Assembly (NCBI RefSeq): GCF_024138395.1
Contig: NZ_JAMYDU010000013.1
Span: forward strand, 1-64,000
Direction of reading: 5' to 3'
DNA length: 64,000 bases
DNA from: Pseudomonas mandelii
GTDB lineage: Bacteria > Pseudomonadota > Gammaproteobacteria > Pseudomonadales > Pseudomonadaceae
The position numbers and the translations under genes were made by a program. Under the pieces are notes generated by a model that worked only from the letters and a program-made list of their open reading frames with translations, had not been told where the DNA came from and ran no database searches. Positions 26,270 through 35,363 of the stretch are shown in pieces. Numbering within the stretch: position 1 is the first letter of the stretch; every line of letters starts with the position of its first letter.

Positions 26270-26668
26270 TCAATCCTGTTTCTTTGTTTCCGGTACGACT
26301 GTGCCGTCCAGGGCAATCGTTTCGCCCTCACCGAGGTGGCGATATTTCTTTCTCAATTCTTCCAGCTGTTTGAGATCCAGCGATTCGAGCCCCAGCATCG
26401 CGTTCTGCGCTTCCTTGGTCACCCGTAATAATTCGTCGATTTTCAGGTGCAAAATGTCGGTGTCGCGGTTCTGGGTGTTCTGGATCAGGAACACCATCAG
26501 GAAGGTGATGATGGTTGTCGAGGTGTTGATGATCAGTTGCCAGGTATCGTTGAAATGAAAAATCGGCCCGCTCAAACCCCAAAGTACAATCAGAATGATC
26601 GCCATCAGAAAAGTCCGAGGATAGCCGGCCCACAGGGAGAGTTTCTGTGCGATTTTCGCGAATTTCAT
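26270..26668 (-). CDS. Low-affinity iron permease family protein
   Basis: A 132-residue membrane protein with two helices (about 14-32 and 40-62) and a cytosolic helical tail. GYPRTFLMAIILIVLWGLSGPIFHF and IINTSTTIITFLMVFLIQNTQNRD are the recognised family core. Start at 26668 follows AAGGAATACGGCA. Despite the family name, iron transport is not established for bacterial members. Confidence 0.87.
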   Translation of the reverse strand: MKFAKIAQKLSLWAGYPRTFLMAIILIVLWGLSGPIFHFNDTWQLIINTSTTIITFLMVFLIQNTQNRDTDILHLKIDELLRVTKEAQNAMLGLESLDLKQLEELRKKYRHLGEGETIALDGTVVPETKKQD

Positions 26669-26865
26669 TGCCGTATTCCTTATAAGGATGCGCCTGATTT
26701 TCAGACAGCACGGGCATAACGAAAATTCTGCTGAATATTGCCTGCGGGGGCGGAAAATCGATGCGTTGAACCCTCTGTCAGTGCCGATCGTTCGGGGGCG
26801 AGAAAGTCGCAACCATTTCCCTCGACATGGGTCACTACTTCAAGCCCATGAAACTGGAGAACAGC

Positions 26866-27018
26866 ATGAACCTCCCCCGCACGTTTTACCTTTGCTGCTG
26901 CCTGCTCGCGTTGCAGGGCTGCTTCGATAATTCCGATAACGAGACCAAAGACAATACTGACGGCACCAAGTCTTCGGTGCAGATGCAGGAGAAGGGGGCG
27001 GATGATAAAAAGCAGTGA
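26866..27018 (+). CDS. Small lipoprotein
   Basis: A 50-residue precursor with a lipobox LALQGC (C19 lipidated), leaving a 32-residue Asp/Lys/Thr-rich mature peptide. GGAG lies 6 bases before the ATG at 26866. No family recognised. Confidence 0.65.
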   Translation: MNLPRTFYLCCCLLALQGCFDNSDNETKDNTDGTKSSVQMQEKGADDKKQ

Positions 27019-27066
27019 GTCGCGTTGCTATACCGCTGCGCTAATCGAGAAACCGGCCCTTGAGGC

Positions 27067-27200
27067 TAATGCCAGTCAGTTAAGCGAGTAAGCCGCTTTT
27101 CTGTAGGAGCCAGGGTTGCCGGCGAAGGCGTCCTTAAGAATGCCTTCGCCGGCAAGCCTGGCTCCTACAGGTCCGATTTGCCCTTAACTGACCGGCATTA
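27067..27200. repeat. REP doublet framed by inverted TTAACTG boxes
   Basis: A REP pair at 27101-27171 (CTGTAGGAGCCAGGGTTGCC mirrored by GGCAAGCCTGGCTCCTACAG) lies inside a second inverted pair: TAATGCCAGTCAGTTAAG at 27067-27084 and CTTAACTGACCGGCATTA at 27183-27200. The same outer box occurs at 101-118. Confidence 0.8.
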
Positions 27201-27232
27201 CCCCTTAAGGCCGGTTTTTTGTGGGTGTCTAT

Positions 27233-27775
27233 TCACGCCGACAGCGTCACCTCAGTCTTCCAGCTGAAGTACCCGAGCGCTTCGCAGCGCTGGTTGATCA
27301 GCATGAAGTTCAGTTCGCAGGCGGTCACGCCCGTGCTCAGTTGCGAACACTCCCAATAATGATCATCGGCGCTGTGGCTGCCAGGCTGGGTCGGGTTGGC
27401 GGGGTCGGGTGCGGGGACGGTCTGGTCGCCGTGGACGATCAGTTTGGGCGGTGAAAGGATCCCGGTATCATGCACCGTCATGTTGTGGAATACCACGGTG
27501 TGTTCGGCCAGCAAACTGACGGTCCTGCCGCGAATATGAAAGACTTTTCCGTTGTTGGTGGTCAGCATGATTTTACTGTCATTTATAATATTTTGTGCTG
27601 CCGTCGTAGCACTGATGGCGAAGATGAAACCATCTTCAATCACCGTCGGTTTTTGCGGGTCAAGGCTGGGTTGCGGATAGCGGGAAAGCAGCGATTCGGC
27701 ATCGACGATCAGCAGCACGCTATTGGCGGTTACGGCGCCCGCCGAAGGGGAGGTCATCGGTTCGGAAGTCATCAT
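27233..27775 (-). CDS. PixA/AidA family inclusion-body protein
   Basis: A 180-residue protein. NSVLLIVDAESLLSRYP near the N-terminus, VRGRTVSLLAEHTVVFHN-type strands and the C-terminal DDHYWECSQLSTGVTACELNFMLINQRCEALGYFSW match the PixA/AidA family, which form abundant cytoplasmic inclusions in Xenorhabdus (PixA) or are quorum-regulated in Burkholderia/Ralstonia (AidA). The second copy follows upstream at 27900. No signal peptide. Confidence 0.83.
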   Translation of the reverse strand: MMTSEPMTSPSAGAVTANSVLLIVDAESLLSRYPQPSLDPQKPTVIEDGFIFAISATTAAQNIINDSKIMLTTNNGKVFHIRGRTVSLLAEHTVVFHNMTVHDTGILSPPKLIVHGDQTVPAPDPANPTQPGSHSADDHYWECSQLSTGVTACELNFMLINQRCEALGYFSWKTEVTLSA

Positions 27776-27899
27776 GGATTCCTTTCATGATGTTGACGCA
27801 AAACGGTAGCCGCTTCGGTTTCAAGCAAGACATCCTGATCCAGCCGAGGCGGCAACGAACTGGGGGTGACCCCTCGTTGCCAAGGGGCCGGTTCCATCA

Positions 27900-28403
27900 T
27901 CAGTTATGGATGGAAATGAACGGGTCCCACGAGCAGCAGCCGATAATTTGGCAGTTGCGGTCGACGATCAGGAAGTTGAAGTGGTAGGTCACACGACCAC
28001 ACGCCAGGGTTTCCGAGGACCAGTAATGGTTGTCGACTTTCTGGCAGCTAGGCACTGACGGATTGCTGGTATTGGGTACCGCAACGCACGCGGTAGCACG
28101 GCGCGGCGAAGGTGGGGAGATCAGCTCGTTGCCTGCGTTGCCGATGAACTTGTAGAAAATTACGGCGGTTTCGAAGCTCTGGGACAGGCTGGTTTCACGC
28201 CAGCGAATCAGATCGCCGACCTGAGCCTTGAGGTCCAGCTCGCCACCGGCCTGGCCGCCGACCACGTTATCCTGATTGGTGACCATGTAGACGTGCTTCC
28301 AGTCGATCAGCGTCGGCGAAGCAGGGTTTTTGCTGATGTTCGGGTAGTTTTTCAGAATGGTTTCTGTGTCGATCGAAACAAGTACATCCGTGACTCGAGA
28401 CAT
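27900..28403 (-). CDS. PixA/AidA family inclusion-body protein, paralogue
   Basis: A 167-residue paralogue of the preceding protein: TDVLVSIDTETILKNYPNISKNPASPTLIDWKHVYM, then VDNHYWSSETLACGRVTYHFNFLIVDRNCQIIGCCSWDPF. The DxHYW...C...F(M/L)I(V/N)xRC frame is shared with the copy at 27233. AAAGGAG sits before the start. A 124-bp gap separates the two, so they may share a promoter upstream of 28403. Confidence 0.83.
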   Translation of the reverse strand: MSRVTDVLVSIDTETILKNYPNISKNPASPTLIDWKHVYMVTNQDNVVGGQAGGELDLKAQVGDLIRWRETSLSQSFETAVIFYKFIGNAGNELISPPSPRRATACVAVPNTSNPSVPSCQKVDNHYWSSETLACGRVTYHFNFLIVDRNCQIIGCCSWDPFISIHN

Positions 28404-28792
28404 AGTAAAGCTCCTTTGAACATAGTGATTACCTGGCTACCTACCAGGCACGACAACGCTTGTTTGCCTTGCGGCCGTTGCGAACACACTACTGGGGAAC
28501 CCACTCGATCACGGGTACGAGCTGGCCTTGCTCCTTGCCTTGAAATGACGGGTTGGGTTCCTTCCAACAGGCTGCGATAGGACTATAGATGCCATTTTTA
28601 TACTGTCAAAATCGCTTTGCCTGTCGGTCGACGAACGGTCCTTTTGGTTATGATTTCCAATGAATCGGCGATAAAAAAAGGTTCGTTCAGATCCCTACTC
28701 CAAAAGTCGGGATAGGGCGGAGTACACCGGTCGATGTATCGTAGCGAACCGGTTGTCGCCTCTGGCTACAACTGCACCGACAGGAGAGCGAT
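28404..28792. other. 389-bp divergent intergenic region
   Basis: Lies between pixA-like and tam genes transcribed away from each other. It must hold both promoters. I found no convincing open frame, tRNA or repeat; an A-rich stretch (GATAAAAAAAGG) near 28670 is the only compositional feature. Confidence 0.5.
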
Positions 28793-29563
28793 ATGAGTTG
28801 GTCCGCCAAACAATACGTAGCTTTTGAAGATGAGCGCACGCGCCCGGCGCGTGATTTGCTGGCCGCCATCCCCGCAGTGGACGTCCAATCGGCAATCGAC
28901 ATCGGCTGCGGCCCCGGTAATTCCACCGAGTTGTTGGTGCAGCGTTTTCCCACTGCCGCGGTGCGAGGGGTGGACAGTTCAGCCGATATGATCGAGGCCG
29001 CCCGCAAGCGCTTGCCTGACCTGCGTTTCGACACTGCTGATATTGATACCTGGAACGAGACCGGCCCGTTCGACGTGATTTTCGCCAACGCGGTATTGCA
29101 GTGGCTGCCCGATCACGCCCGGTTGTTGCCGTCATTGGTGACCAGGCTTGCGCCCGACGGTAGCCTGGCGATTCAGATGCCCGACAACCTCAACGAACCG
29201 TCGCACAGGTTGATGCGCGAGGTCGCAGCGAACGGCCCTTGGGCTGACAAACTGGCAAGTGCGCCTGGCCTGCGAACGGAAATGGAGGATGCGAGTGGTT
29301 ACTACTCGATGCTCCGTGCCCACTGCAGCCGGGTCGATGTGTGGCGCACCATTTACTACCATCCACTCGCGGACGGCGCATCGGGCGTGGTCGAGTGGTT
29401 CAAGGGCAGCGGTTTACGACCTTTTCTTGAGCCACTGAATGAGGCGGAGCGGGTGCAGTATCTCAAGCAGTATCTAACGGCGATCGAGAAGGCCTATCCG
29501 ACGCTGAGTGATGGTTCGGTGCTGTTGCCGTTTCCGCGGTTGTTCATCGTGGCGACACGCTGA
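28793..29563 (+). CDS. tam: Trans-aconitate 2-methyltransferase
   Basis: A 256-residue SAM-dependent enzyme that methylates trans-aconitate, a by-product that inhibits the citric acid cycle. The N-terminus MSWSAKQYVAFEDERTRPA, the SAM loop DIGCGPGNS (37-45), NAVLQWLPDH and the MPDNLNEPSH segment are typical of Tam. Length equals the usual 250-260. CAGGAG is present 9 bases upstream. Alone. Confidence 0.93.
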   Translation: MSWSAKQYVAFEDERTRPARDLLAAIPAVDVQSAIDIGCGPGNSTELLVQRFPTAAVRGVDSSADMIEAARKRLPDLRFDTADIDTWNETGPFDVIFANAVLQWLPDHARLLPSLVTRLAPDGSLAIQMPDNLNEPSHRLMREVAANGPWADKLASAPGLRTEMEDASGYYSMLRAHCSRVDVWRTIYYHPLADGASGVVEWFKGSGLRPFLEPLNEAERVQYLKQYLTAIEKAYPTLSDGSVLLPFPRLFIVATR

Positions 29564-29619
29564 CGTACAAAGGGACATGCGTGGCCGTTTGTCCCTTTGG
29601 TTGACCAACCTTCGAACCT

Positions 29620-30027
29620 TCAACCCTGCTGCAATACCTTGAGTGCCGCCGAGGCCAGAAACCCGGAGCGACTTTTCTCTTCCGGATGATGCAGTACGTA
29701 TTCGTCGATGCGGTTGAGCAGATAGCCGGGCAGGGTGATGTTGAGTTTCTGGGCCTTGCCCAGGTATTTGGTGACATCGATGTCCACCACGGCCCATGTA
29801 CATCCAGCGTACTGCGGATTGGCCGCATGCAGGGTCACTTTGTTGGCGGGCGGAATCGGCGATCCGTCTTCGGCCAGTATTTCGAAATGGCCTTCGATGG
29901 CTTCGCGAGCCATGGCCATGGCGTCATCCAGATCCTCCCCAGCGGAGAAACAACCCGCAATATCCGGTACTTCTACACCCCAAGCGTGTTCGTCATCGCC
30001 CATTGAAATTGCAATTGGGTAAAGCAT
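29620..30027 (-). CDS. hicB: HicB-type antitoxin
   Basis: A 135-residue antitoxin: N-terminal HicB domain (about 1-62; GVEVPDIAGCFSAGEDLDDAMAMAREAI) and a C-terminal ribbon-helix-helix DNA-binding part (KLNITLPGYLLNRIDEYV...SGFLASAALKVL, about 92-133). Start at 30027 is chosen because AGAGG lies 9 bases before it; an ATG three codons earlier is too close. It neutralises the HicA toxin encoded 36 bp upstream and should repress the operon. Confidence 0.9.
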   Translation of the reverse strand: MLYPIAISMGDDEHAWGVEVPDIAGCFSAGEDLDDAMAMAREAIEGHFEILAEDGSPIPPANKVTLHAANPQYAGCTWAVVDIDVTKYLGKAQKLNITLPGYLLNRIDEYVLHHPEEKSRSGFLASAALKVLQQG

Positions 30028-30063
30028 GTTCGTCATCCTCTGAAGGCGCTGTCCATCGGCTCG

Positions 30064-30243
30064 TCAGAGCAGCGCCTGTTGCAAAATACTGATGGCCGTT
30101 TTTTTGAGCAGATCCTTTTTCGGATGAGGAACCGTTACCAGTCCCGGCTTGGTCGGATGCTTGAAATGGTGATGGCTCCCCTTGATTCGTACCAGATACC
30201 AGCCGTCTGCAACGATTTGGCTTATCAAAAACCGGCTATTCAC
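30064..30243 (-). CDS. hicA: HicA-type mRNA interferase toxin
   Basis: A 59-residue protein read directly from the minus strand. It starts with GTG (30241-30243), and the ribosome binding site GGGAGGTGAT overlaps the anti-Shine-Dalgarno match right up to the start codon. The sequence contains SRFLISQIVADGWYLVRIKG, the catalytic histidine region GSHHHFKHP (His at 24-26) and VPHPKKDL, the double-stranded-RNA-binding-like HicA fold. It lies directly before hicB, the normal order. The short length and GTG start make it easy to miss. Confidence 0.88.
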   Translation of the reverse strand: MNSRFLISQIVADGWYLVRIKGSHHHFKHPTKPGLVTVPHPKKDLLKKTAISILQQALL

Positions 30244-30655
30244 ATCACCTCCCTGTGGTGTGCTTGTGGTTACTATACCTACTGAAATTCACTAATCAAC
30301 ACTATAACCACCAGTTCATCCTGAGCACCGACGTGTTAGCGGCATGAAATGAGTCTAGGAGGGCATTTGGCGATGGCTTGAGAGAGGCCGGCCTTCTGTA
30401 TTGCAGGGTTTTGCCGAGGAGCTGGAGGGCGAGGGGAAATCAAATTTGATGCCTAAAAGAACCGGCCATTTCTGACGGTGGAGAAAAACCTGTATAGCAG
30501 CCAGCCGGGCCTTCCTTATCAACCTCGCGGTTCAACCCGATGGAACTATACTTTTTACTGACTTTTGCCGCCCCGATGGGTGGTACTTGTCTGCCCTGCC
30601 TGGACGTCAGTGGCTGTTGCATAACCAGTGAGCAACAGGAATAGGATGAACAGAA
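30244..30655. other. 412-bp divergent intergenic region upstream of the oxidase operon
   Basis: Separates hicAB from the cytochrome oxidase genes. A TATACT that could be a -10 element lies at 30547-30552, without a good -35. No repeat, RNA gene or credible open frame was seen. Confidence 0.4.
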
Positions 30656-32122
30656 ATGGCAATAGCAATTATCCTGATACTAATCGTTATTGCCTCAGTA
30701 CTGTTCCATTTACTTGCGCCTTGGCATGCGGCACCGCCAGCCTCCAACTGGGGGTCAATAGACACCACGCTGTTCATCACCCTGATCATTAGCGGAATAT
30801 TTTTCATCGCTATCACGGTATTTATGGCGGTAGCCGTGATGCGTTATCGTCACAAGGAGGGTTCCAGGGCGCACTACCAGCCAGAAAGTAAAAAGTTGGA
30901 AACCTGGTTGATTATCGTGACCTCGGTAGGTATTGCCGCGATGTTGGCGCCAGGTCTGGTGGTTTACAATGATTTCATCCAAGTGCCGAAAAATGCTTAT
31001 GAGCTTGAAGTGGTCGCCCAGCAGTGGCAGTGGGCCTTTCGTTTTGCCGGCCAGGACGGGAAGTTGGGTAAATCGGATATCAAGTTTGTTGATTTCACCA
31101 ATCCCCTTGGCCTTGATCCCAAAGATCCTGTTGGGCAAGACGATGTGCTTATAAAAAATAATGAAGTTCGCCTTCCGCTCGATCAGCCAGTGAAAGTTTT
31201 ACTGCGCTCTAAAGATGTGCTGCACAATTTTTATATTCCGCAAATTCGCAGCAAGATGGACATGGTGCCGGGGATGGTGTCGTACTTTTGGTTTACGCCG
31301 ACCAAAACCGGGAAATATGAAATCCTTTGTGCTGAATATTGTGGCGTAGGTCATTACAACATGCGCGGCCAGATGATCGTGGAAGAGCAGGGCGCCTTCG
31401 ATCAATGGCTGAACAGCCAACCGACTTTTGCACAGACATTAACGACAGCTGCCAAACCCAGTCAGGGCAGCGTGCTGGAAAAAGGCCGCCAGTTGGTCGA
31501 ACAATACGGCTGCGGTGCCTGCCATAGCCAGGATGGCAGTACTCGTCTCGGCCCGGGATGGAAGGGGCTGTACGGCCGCACTGAACAGTTTGCCGATGGC
31601 ACCAGTGCGCTGGTCGATGAGGCCTACCTGAAAGAGTCGATCCTCGATCCCAAGGCCCGACTTGTGCTGGGCTACCCGCCAGTCATGGTGGCCTATACTC
31701 TCACTGAAGATGAACTGGGTGCCATCGTCGCCCTGATCAAATCACTCGGTGCCGCGCAGCAAGAACCTTCTACCAGCGAAAAGCTGGACAGAGGTGACGA
31801 CATGGCGACGCAAGGGCAGCGACTGGCCGAGTCGCTCGGCTGTCTGGCCTGTCACAGTGTCGATGGCAGCAAGGGAGTGGGCCCCACCTGGCAAGGCCTG
31901 TATGGCGAGACAGAACCCCTTACCGACGGAACGAATATCAAGGTCGATGAGGGCTATATAGAGGATTCGATTCTTAATCCCAACGCCAAAATCGTCAAAG
32001 GCTATGCAGCCGTCATGCCGGCCTTTGCTCCGAGTGATCAGGAGTTGAACGCACTGATCGCTTTTATCAAATCCAAAGCGAATGCCGACGCTGATGCGAG
32101 CAAGGCGGAGCCAGGGAAGTAG
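30656..32122 (+). CDS. coxB: Cytochrome c oxidase subunit II with two fused cytochrome c domains
   Basis: A 488-residue protein: two N-terminal membrane helices (about 38-62 and 84-104), a periplasmic CuA domain with H190, C225, E227, C229, H233 and M236, then two class I cytochrome c domains with CGACH (286-290) and CLACH (396-400). Most subunit II proteins carry no or one haem c; two in tandem, apparently duplicated (both followed by QDG/VDG and a repeated LYGxTE...VDExY), is unusual. First gene of a five-gene oxidase operon resembling alternative oxidases of the coxMNOP type. Confidence 0.92.
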   Translation: MAIAIILILIVIASVLFHLLAPWHAAPPASNWGSIDTTLFITLIISGIFFIAITVFMAVAVMRYRHKEGSRAHYQPESKKLETWLIIVTSVGIAAMLAPGLVVYNDFIQVPKNAYELEVVAQQWQWAFRFAGQDGKLGKSDIKFVDFTNPLGLDPKDPVGQDDVLIKNNEVRLPLDQPVKVLLRSKDVLHNFYIPQIRSKMDMVPGMVSYFWFTPTKTGKYEILCAEYCGVGHYNMRGQMIVEEQGAFDQWLNSQPTFAQTLTTAAKPSQGSVLEKGRQLVEQYGCGACHSQDGSTRLGPGWKGLYGRTEQFADGTSALVDEAYLKESILDPKARLVLGYPPVMVAYTLTEDELGAIVALIKSLGAAQQEPSTSEKLDRGDDMATQGQRLAESLGCLACHSVDGSKGVGPTWQGLYGETEPLTDGTNIKVDEGYIEDSILNPNAKIVKGYAAVMPAFAPSDQELNALIAFIKSKANADADASKAEPGK

Positions 32123-32172
32123 CCGTAAAGCAGCCAGGAATGCACCGAAACTTCGAACAGGAGGATGACGTG

Positions 32173-33948
32173 ATGGCCTATGCGGAGCAAGCCGAAACAG
32201 AAGCACTGCACGAACCTAAAAGCTTCCTGACCAAATATATCTGGAGTCAGGACCACAAGGTCATAGCCATTCAATATTCCTTGACGGCTCTATTCGTGGG
32301 CGTTATCGCCGTGGTGTTGTCCGGCTTGATGCGCATACAGCTTGGCTTCCCCGGCACTTTGGAGTTCATGGACGCCAGTGCTTACTATCAGGCGATGACC
32401 ATGCACGGCATGATCATGGTCATTTACTTGCTGACGGCCTTGTTTCTGGGTGGCTTCGGTAACTATCTGATCCCGCTGATGGTGGGCGCCCGTGACATGG
32501 TCTTCCCCTATGTCAACATGTTGAGTTTCTGGTTCTACCTGCTGGCGGTAGTGGTGTTGCTCTCCAGTTTCTTTGTCCCCGGCGGCCCCACCGGTTCGGG
32601 CTGGACGCTCTATCCACCACAGTCCATTTCTCAGGGAACACCGGGGGTCGAGTGGGGCATTGTCCTGATGCTCGTCTCACTGGCTATTTTTATTGTTGCA
32701 GCCACCATGGGCGGGTTGAACTACGTCACCACGGTGTTGCAGGCGCGCACGCACGGCATGACATTGTTTCGCATGCCGCTCTCCGTCTGGGGCATCTTCA
32801 TGGCCTCGATCATGGCCTTGTTGGCCTTCCCGGCGTTGTTCGTCAGTGCGGTCATGATGCTGTTTGACAAGCTGTTGGGCACCAGCTTCTTTATGCCGGC
32901 AATGATCTCGCTGGGGCAGCAGATCGATCACCAAGGTGGCAGCCCCATATTATTCCAGCACTTGTTCTGGTTCTTCGGCCACCCGGAGGTCTACATCGTG
33001 GCTCTCCCCGCGTTTGGTCTGGTTTCCGACTTGATCAGCACGCATGCGCGTAAAAATATCTTCGGCTACCGAATGATGGTGTGGGCCATTATTGCAATTG
33101 GCGTACTCAGCTTTGTGGTCTGGGCGCACCATATGTATGTCAGCGGAATGAACCCGTACTTTGGCTTTTTCTTCGCCGTCACCACCTTGATCATCGCGGT
33201 GCCGACCGCACTGAAAGTCTACAACTGGGTGTTGACCCTGTGGCGGGGCGACATCCATCTGACCGTGCCAATGCTGTTTGCCCTGGCCTTTATCGTCACG
33301 TTCCTGGTCGGCGGTTTGACCGGATTGTTTCTCGGCAATGTGATCGTGGATATTCCGCTCTCGGACACCTATTTCGTCGTAGCGCATTTTCATATGGTCA
33401 TGGGGGTCGCACCGGTATTGGTGGTGTTCGGCGGCATTTATCATTGGTTCCCGAAAGTAACCGGGCGCATGTTGAACGACACCCTGGGCAAGCTGCATTT
33501 CTGGATTACCTTTCTGGGCACCTACGCCATCTTCTTCCCCATGCACTACCTGGGTTTCCAGGGCATGCCACGCCGTTACTACGTCTATGAAAACTACGCG
33601 TTCATCCCGCAGTCGGCGCAAGAGTTGAATGCCTTCATTACGGTGATCGCATTGATCGTTGGCGTTTCCCAACTGCTGTTCCTGTTCAACCTGGCCTGGA
33701 GTGCATTCAAGGGCAAACCCGCAGGCAGTAATCCGTGGGGGGCGGCCAGTCTGGAATGGCAAACGCCGAACACCCCGCCGATACACGGTAACTGGGGAGC
33801 GAAGTTGCCGGTCGTGCATCGCTGGGCCTATGACTACAGTGTGCCGGGGATAGAACAGGATTTCGTTCCGCAAACGGTCTCCGCCGAGGAGCTGGAGCAG
33901 ATGCGGCAACTGAGCGCCGGAACCAAGATAGCGGACGTTAAAACATGA
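32173..33948 (+). CDS. ctaD: Cytochrome c oxidase subunit I
   Basis: A 591-residue haem-copper oxidase core with about 12 helices. Seen: the haem a ligand in MTMHGMIMV, the CuB and Tyr crosslink motif GHPEVYIVALPAFG, HHMYVSG with the two CuB histidines, and VVAHFHMVMG with the haem ligands. Start at 32173 follows AGGAGG; the in-frame ATG at 32140 lacks one. It reduces oxygen to water and pumps protons. Overlaps the next gene by 4 bp. Confidence 0.95.
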   Translation: MAYAEQAETEALHEPKSFLTKYIWSQDHKVIAIQYSLTALFVGVIAVVLSGLMRIQLGFPGTLEFMDASAYYQAMTMHGMIMVIYLLTALFLGGFGNYLIPLMVGARDMVFPYVNMLSFWFYLLAVVVLLSSFFVPGGPTGSGWTLYPPQSISQGTPGVEWGIVLMLVSLAIFIVAATMGGLNYVTTVLQARTHGMTLFRMPLSVWGIFMASIMALLAFPALFVSAVMMLFDKLLGTSFFMPAMISLGQQIDHQGGSPILFQHLFWFFGHPEVYIVALPAFGLVSDLISTHARKNIFGYRMMVWAIIAIGVLSFVVWAHHMYVSGMNPYFGFFFAVTTLIIAVPTALKVYNWVLTLWRGDIHLTVPMLFALAFIVTFLVGGLTGLFLGNVIVDIPLSDTYFVVAHFHMVMGVAPVLVVFGGIYHWFPKVTGRMLNDTLGKLHFWITFLGTYAIFFPMHYLGFQGMPRRYYVYENYAFIPQSAQELNAFITVIALIVGVSQLLFLFNLAWSAFKGKPAGSNPWGAASLEWQTPNTPPIHGNWGAKLPVVHRWAYDYSVPGIEQDFVPQTVSAEELEQMRQLSAGTKIADVKT

Positions 33949-34631
33949 AAAGGCTGCTATTGAGAAACGCCGACGGTGCAGACCCCGGCGGCAGTTGGAG
34001 TCGCGATCCTGGGGATACCACGGAGGGTGCCGATAGAAGCCAAATTGCAAGAGTGGGCCTGCGCTTGTTTCTGGTCGTGGTGAGTTCGTTGTTCTTTCTC
34101 TTCCTGTTCGCCTTTATTGCCCGTTCACAAATGGCCGACTGGCTCCCCCTGACAGACCCCTTGGCGCCGTTAGCCAATCTCTGGCAGCTATGGCTGAATT
34201 CGGCTTTTCTGGTATTGAGTTGCATCGCACTGCAGTGGTCGCGTATGGCCGCCCGGCAGGCTCGACTGGACGCGACGGTCATCGGTTTTGCATTGGGGGG
34301 CGTATTTGCCATTGCCTTTCTGGTGGGGCAACTCTGGGTCTGGCAGCAGTTTGTCGCCTGGGGCTACTTTGTCGCCAGCAATCCGGCCAACAGTTTTTTC
34401 TACTTGTTGACCGGCCTGCATGGGCTCCACCTGCTGGGCGGGCTGATAGCCTGGAGCATAATCGTCGCTAAATTCCTGCATCGCGTGCCGTTGGCGCAAC
34501 TTGGCGTCAGCGTAGAGCTCTGTACCATCTATTGGCATTACTTGTTGGGTCTTTGGTTCGTGCTATTCGCTTTACTGGCCAGCACGCCGGAAACCTATGA
34601 AGCCATCGCCAGATTCTGCGGCCTGAGGTGA
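33945..34631 (+). CDS. Cytochrome c oxidase subunit III-like protein
   Basis: A 228-residue membrane protein with five or more helices. FYLLTGLHGLHLLGGLIAW and VELCTIYWHYLLGLWFVLF are subunit III signatures. ATGA overlap with subunit I. The operon encodes a second subunit III-like protein immediately after; in alternative oxidases of rhizobia (CoxO, CoxP) two such genes also occur together. Confidence 0.87.
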   Translation: MKRLLLRNADGADPGGSWSRDPGDTTEGADRSQIARVGLRLFLVVVSSLFFLFLFAFIARSQMADWLPLTDPLAPLANLWQLWLNSAFLVLSCIALQWSRMAARQARLDATVIGFALGGVFAIAFLVGQLWVWQQFVAWGYFVASNPANSFFYLLTGLHGLHLLGGLIAWSIIVAKFLHRVPLAQLGVSVELCTIYWHYLLGLWFVLFALLASTPETYEAIARFCGLR

Positions 34632-34637
34632 AAAGCC

Positions 34638-35351
34638 ATGGCATCGCACCCACTCGCCCCAGGCGAATCCAGTTCATCCAATCCCCCAGACTCACCGCCT
34701 GAACCGGGATGGCAGGGCATCGCCAGCGACTGGGCCTCGGATAGAGAGGTCTTCAAGCAAGTCCCTTGGGGCAAGGCGATGATGTGGATATTCCTGCTCA
34801 GCGATACTTTTATATTCACCTGTTTTTTAACCGGCTACATGTCGGTACGCATGACCATCACCACCGCCTGGCCGAACCCCAGTGAAGTGTTCGCATTGAC
34901 GATTGCCGGTAAGGAAATCCCGCTTATTTTGATCGCCATCATGACCTTTGTGCTGATCAGTAGCAGCGGCACCATGGCCATGGCCGTTAATTTCGCCTAT
35001 CGCCGTGATCGCGCGAAAACCGCTGCCCTGATGCTGGCGACCGCGGCCTTGGGCGTGGCCTTCGTTGGCATGCAGGCATTTGAATGGACCAAGCTCATCG
35101 CAGAAGGGGTGCGTCCCTGGGGGAACCCCATGGGGGCGGCGCAATTTGGTGCCAGCTTTTTCATGATTACCGGTTTCCACGGGCTGCATGTGTCAATCGG
35201 CGCCCTCTACCTCAGCATTGTGGCGCTGAAAGTAATGCGAGGAGATTATGAGCGCTCCGGAAACTATCAGAACGTCGAGATAGCCGGGCTCTACTGGCAC
35301 TTCGTGGATTTGGTGTGGGTGTTTATTTTTGCTTTCTTCTATTTATGGTAG
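34638..35351 (+). CDS. Cytochrome c oxidase subunit III
   Basis: A 237-residue membrane protein with a Pro/Ser-rich cytosolic N-terminus, then helices with MMWIFLLSDTFIFTCFLTGY, FFMITGFHGLHVSIG and GLYWHFVDLVWVFIFAFFYLW, the classical subunit III/CyoC pattern. The QAFEWTKLIAEGVRPWGNPMGAAQFG loop is typical of the family. Six bp after the preceding gene. Confidence 0.9.
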   Translation: MASHPLAPGESSSSNPPDSPPEPGWQGIASDWASDREVFKQVPWGKAMMWIFLLSDTFIFTCFLTGYMSVRMTITTAWPNPSEVFALTIAGKEIPLILIAIMTFVLISSSGTMAMAVNFAYRRDRAKTAALMLATAALGVAFVGMQAFEWTKLIAEGVRPWGNPMGAAQFGASFFMITGFHGLHVSIGALYLSIVALKVMRGDYERSGNYQNVEIAGLYWHFVDLVWVFIFAFFYLW

Positions 35352-35363
35352 AGGAGCACGGTG

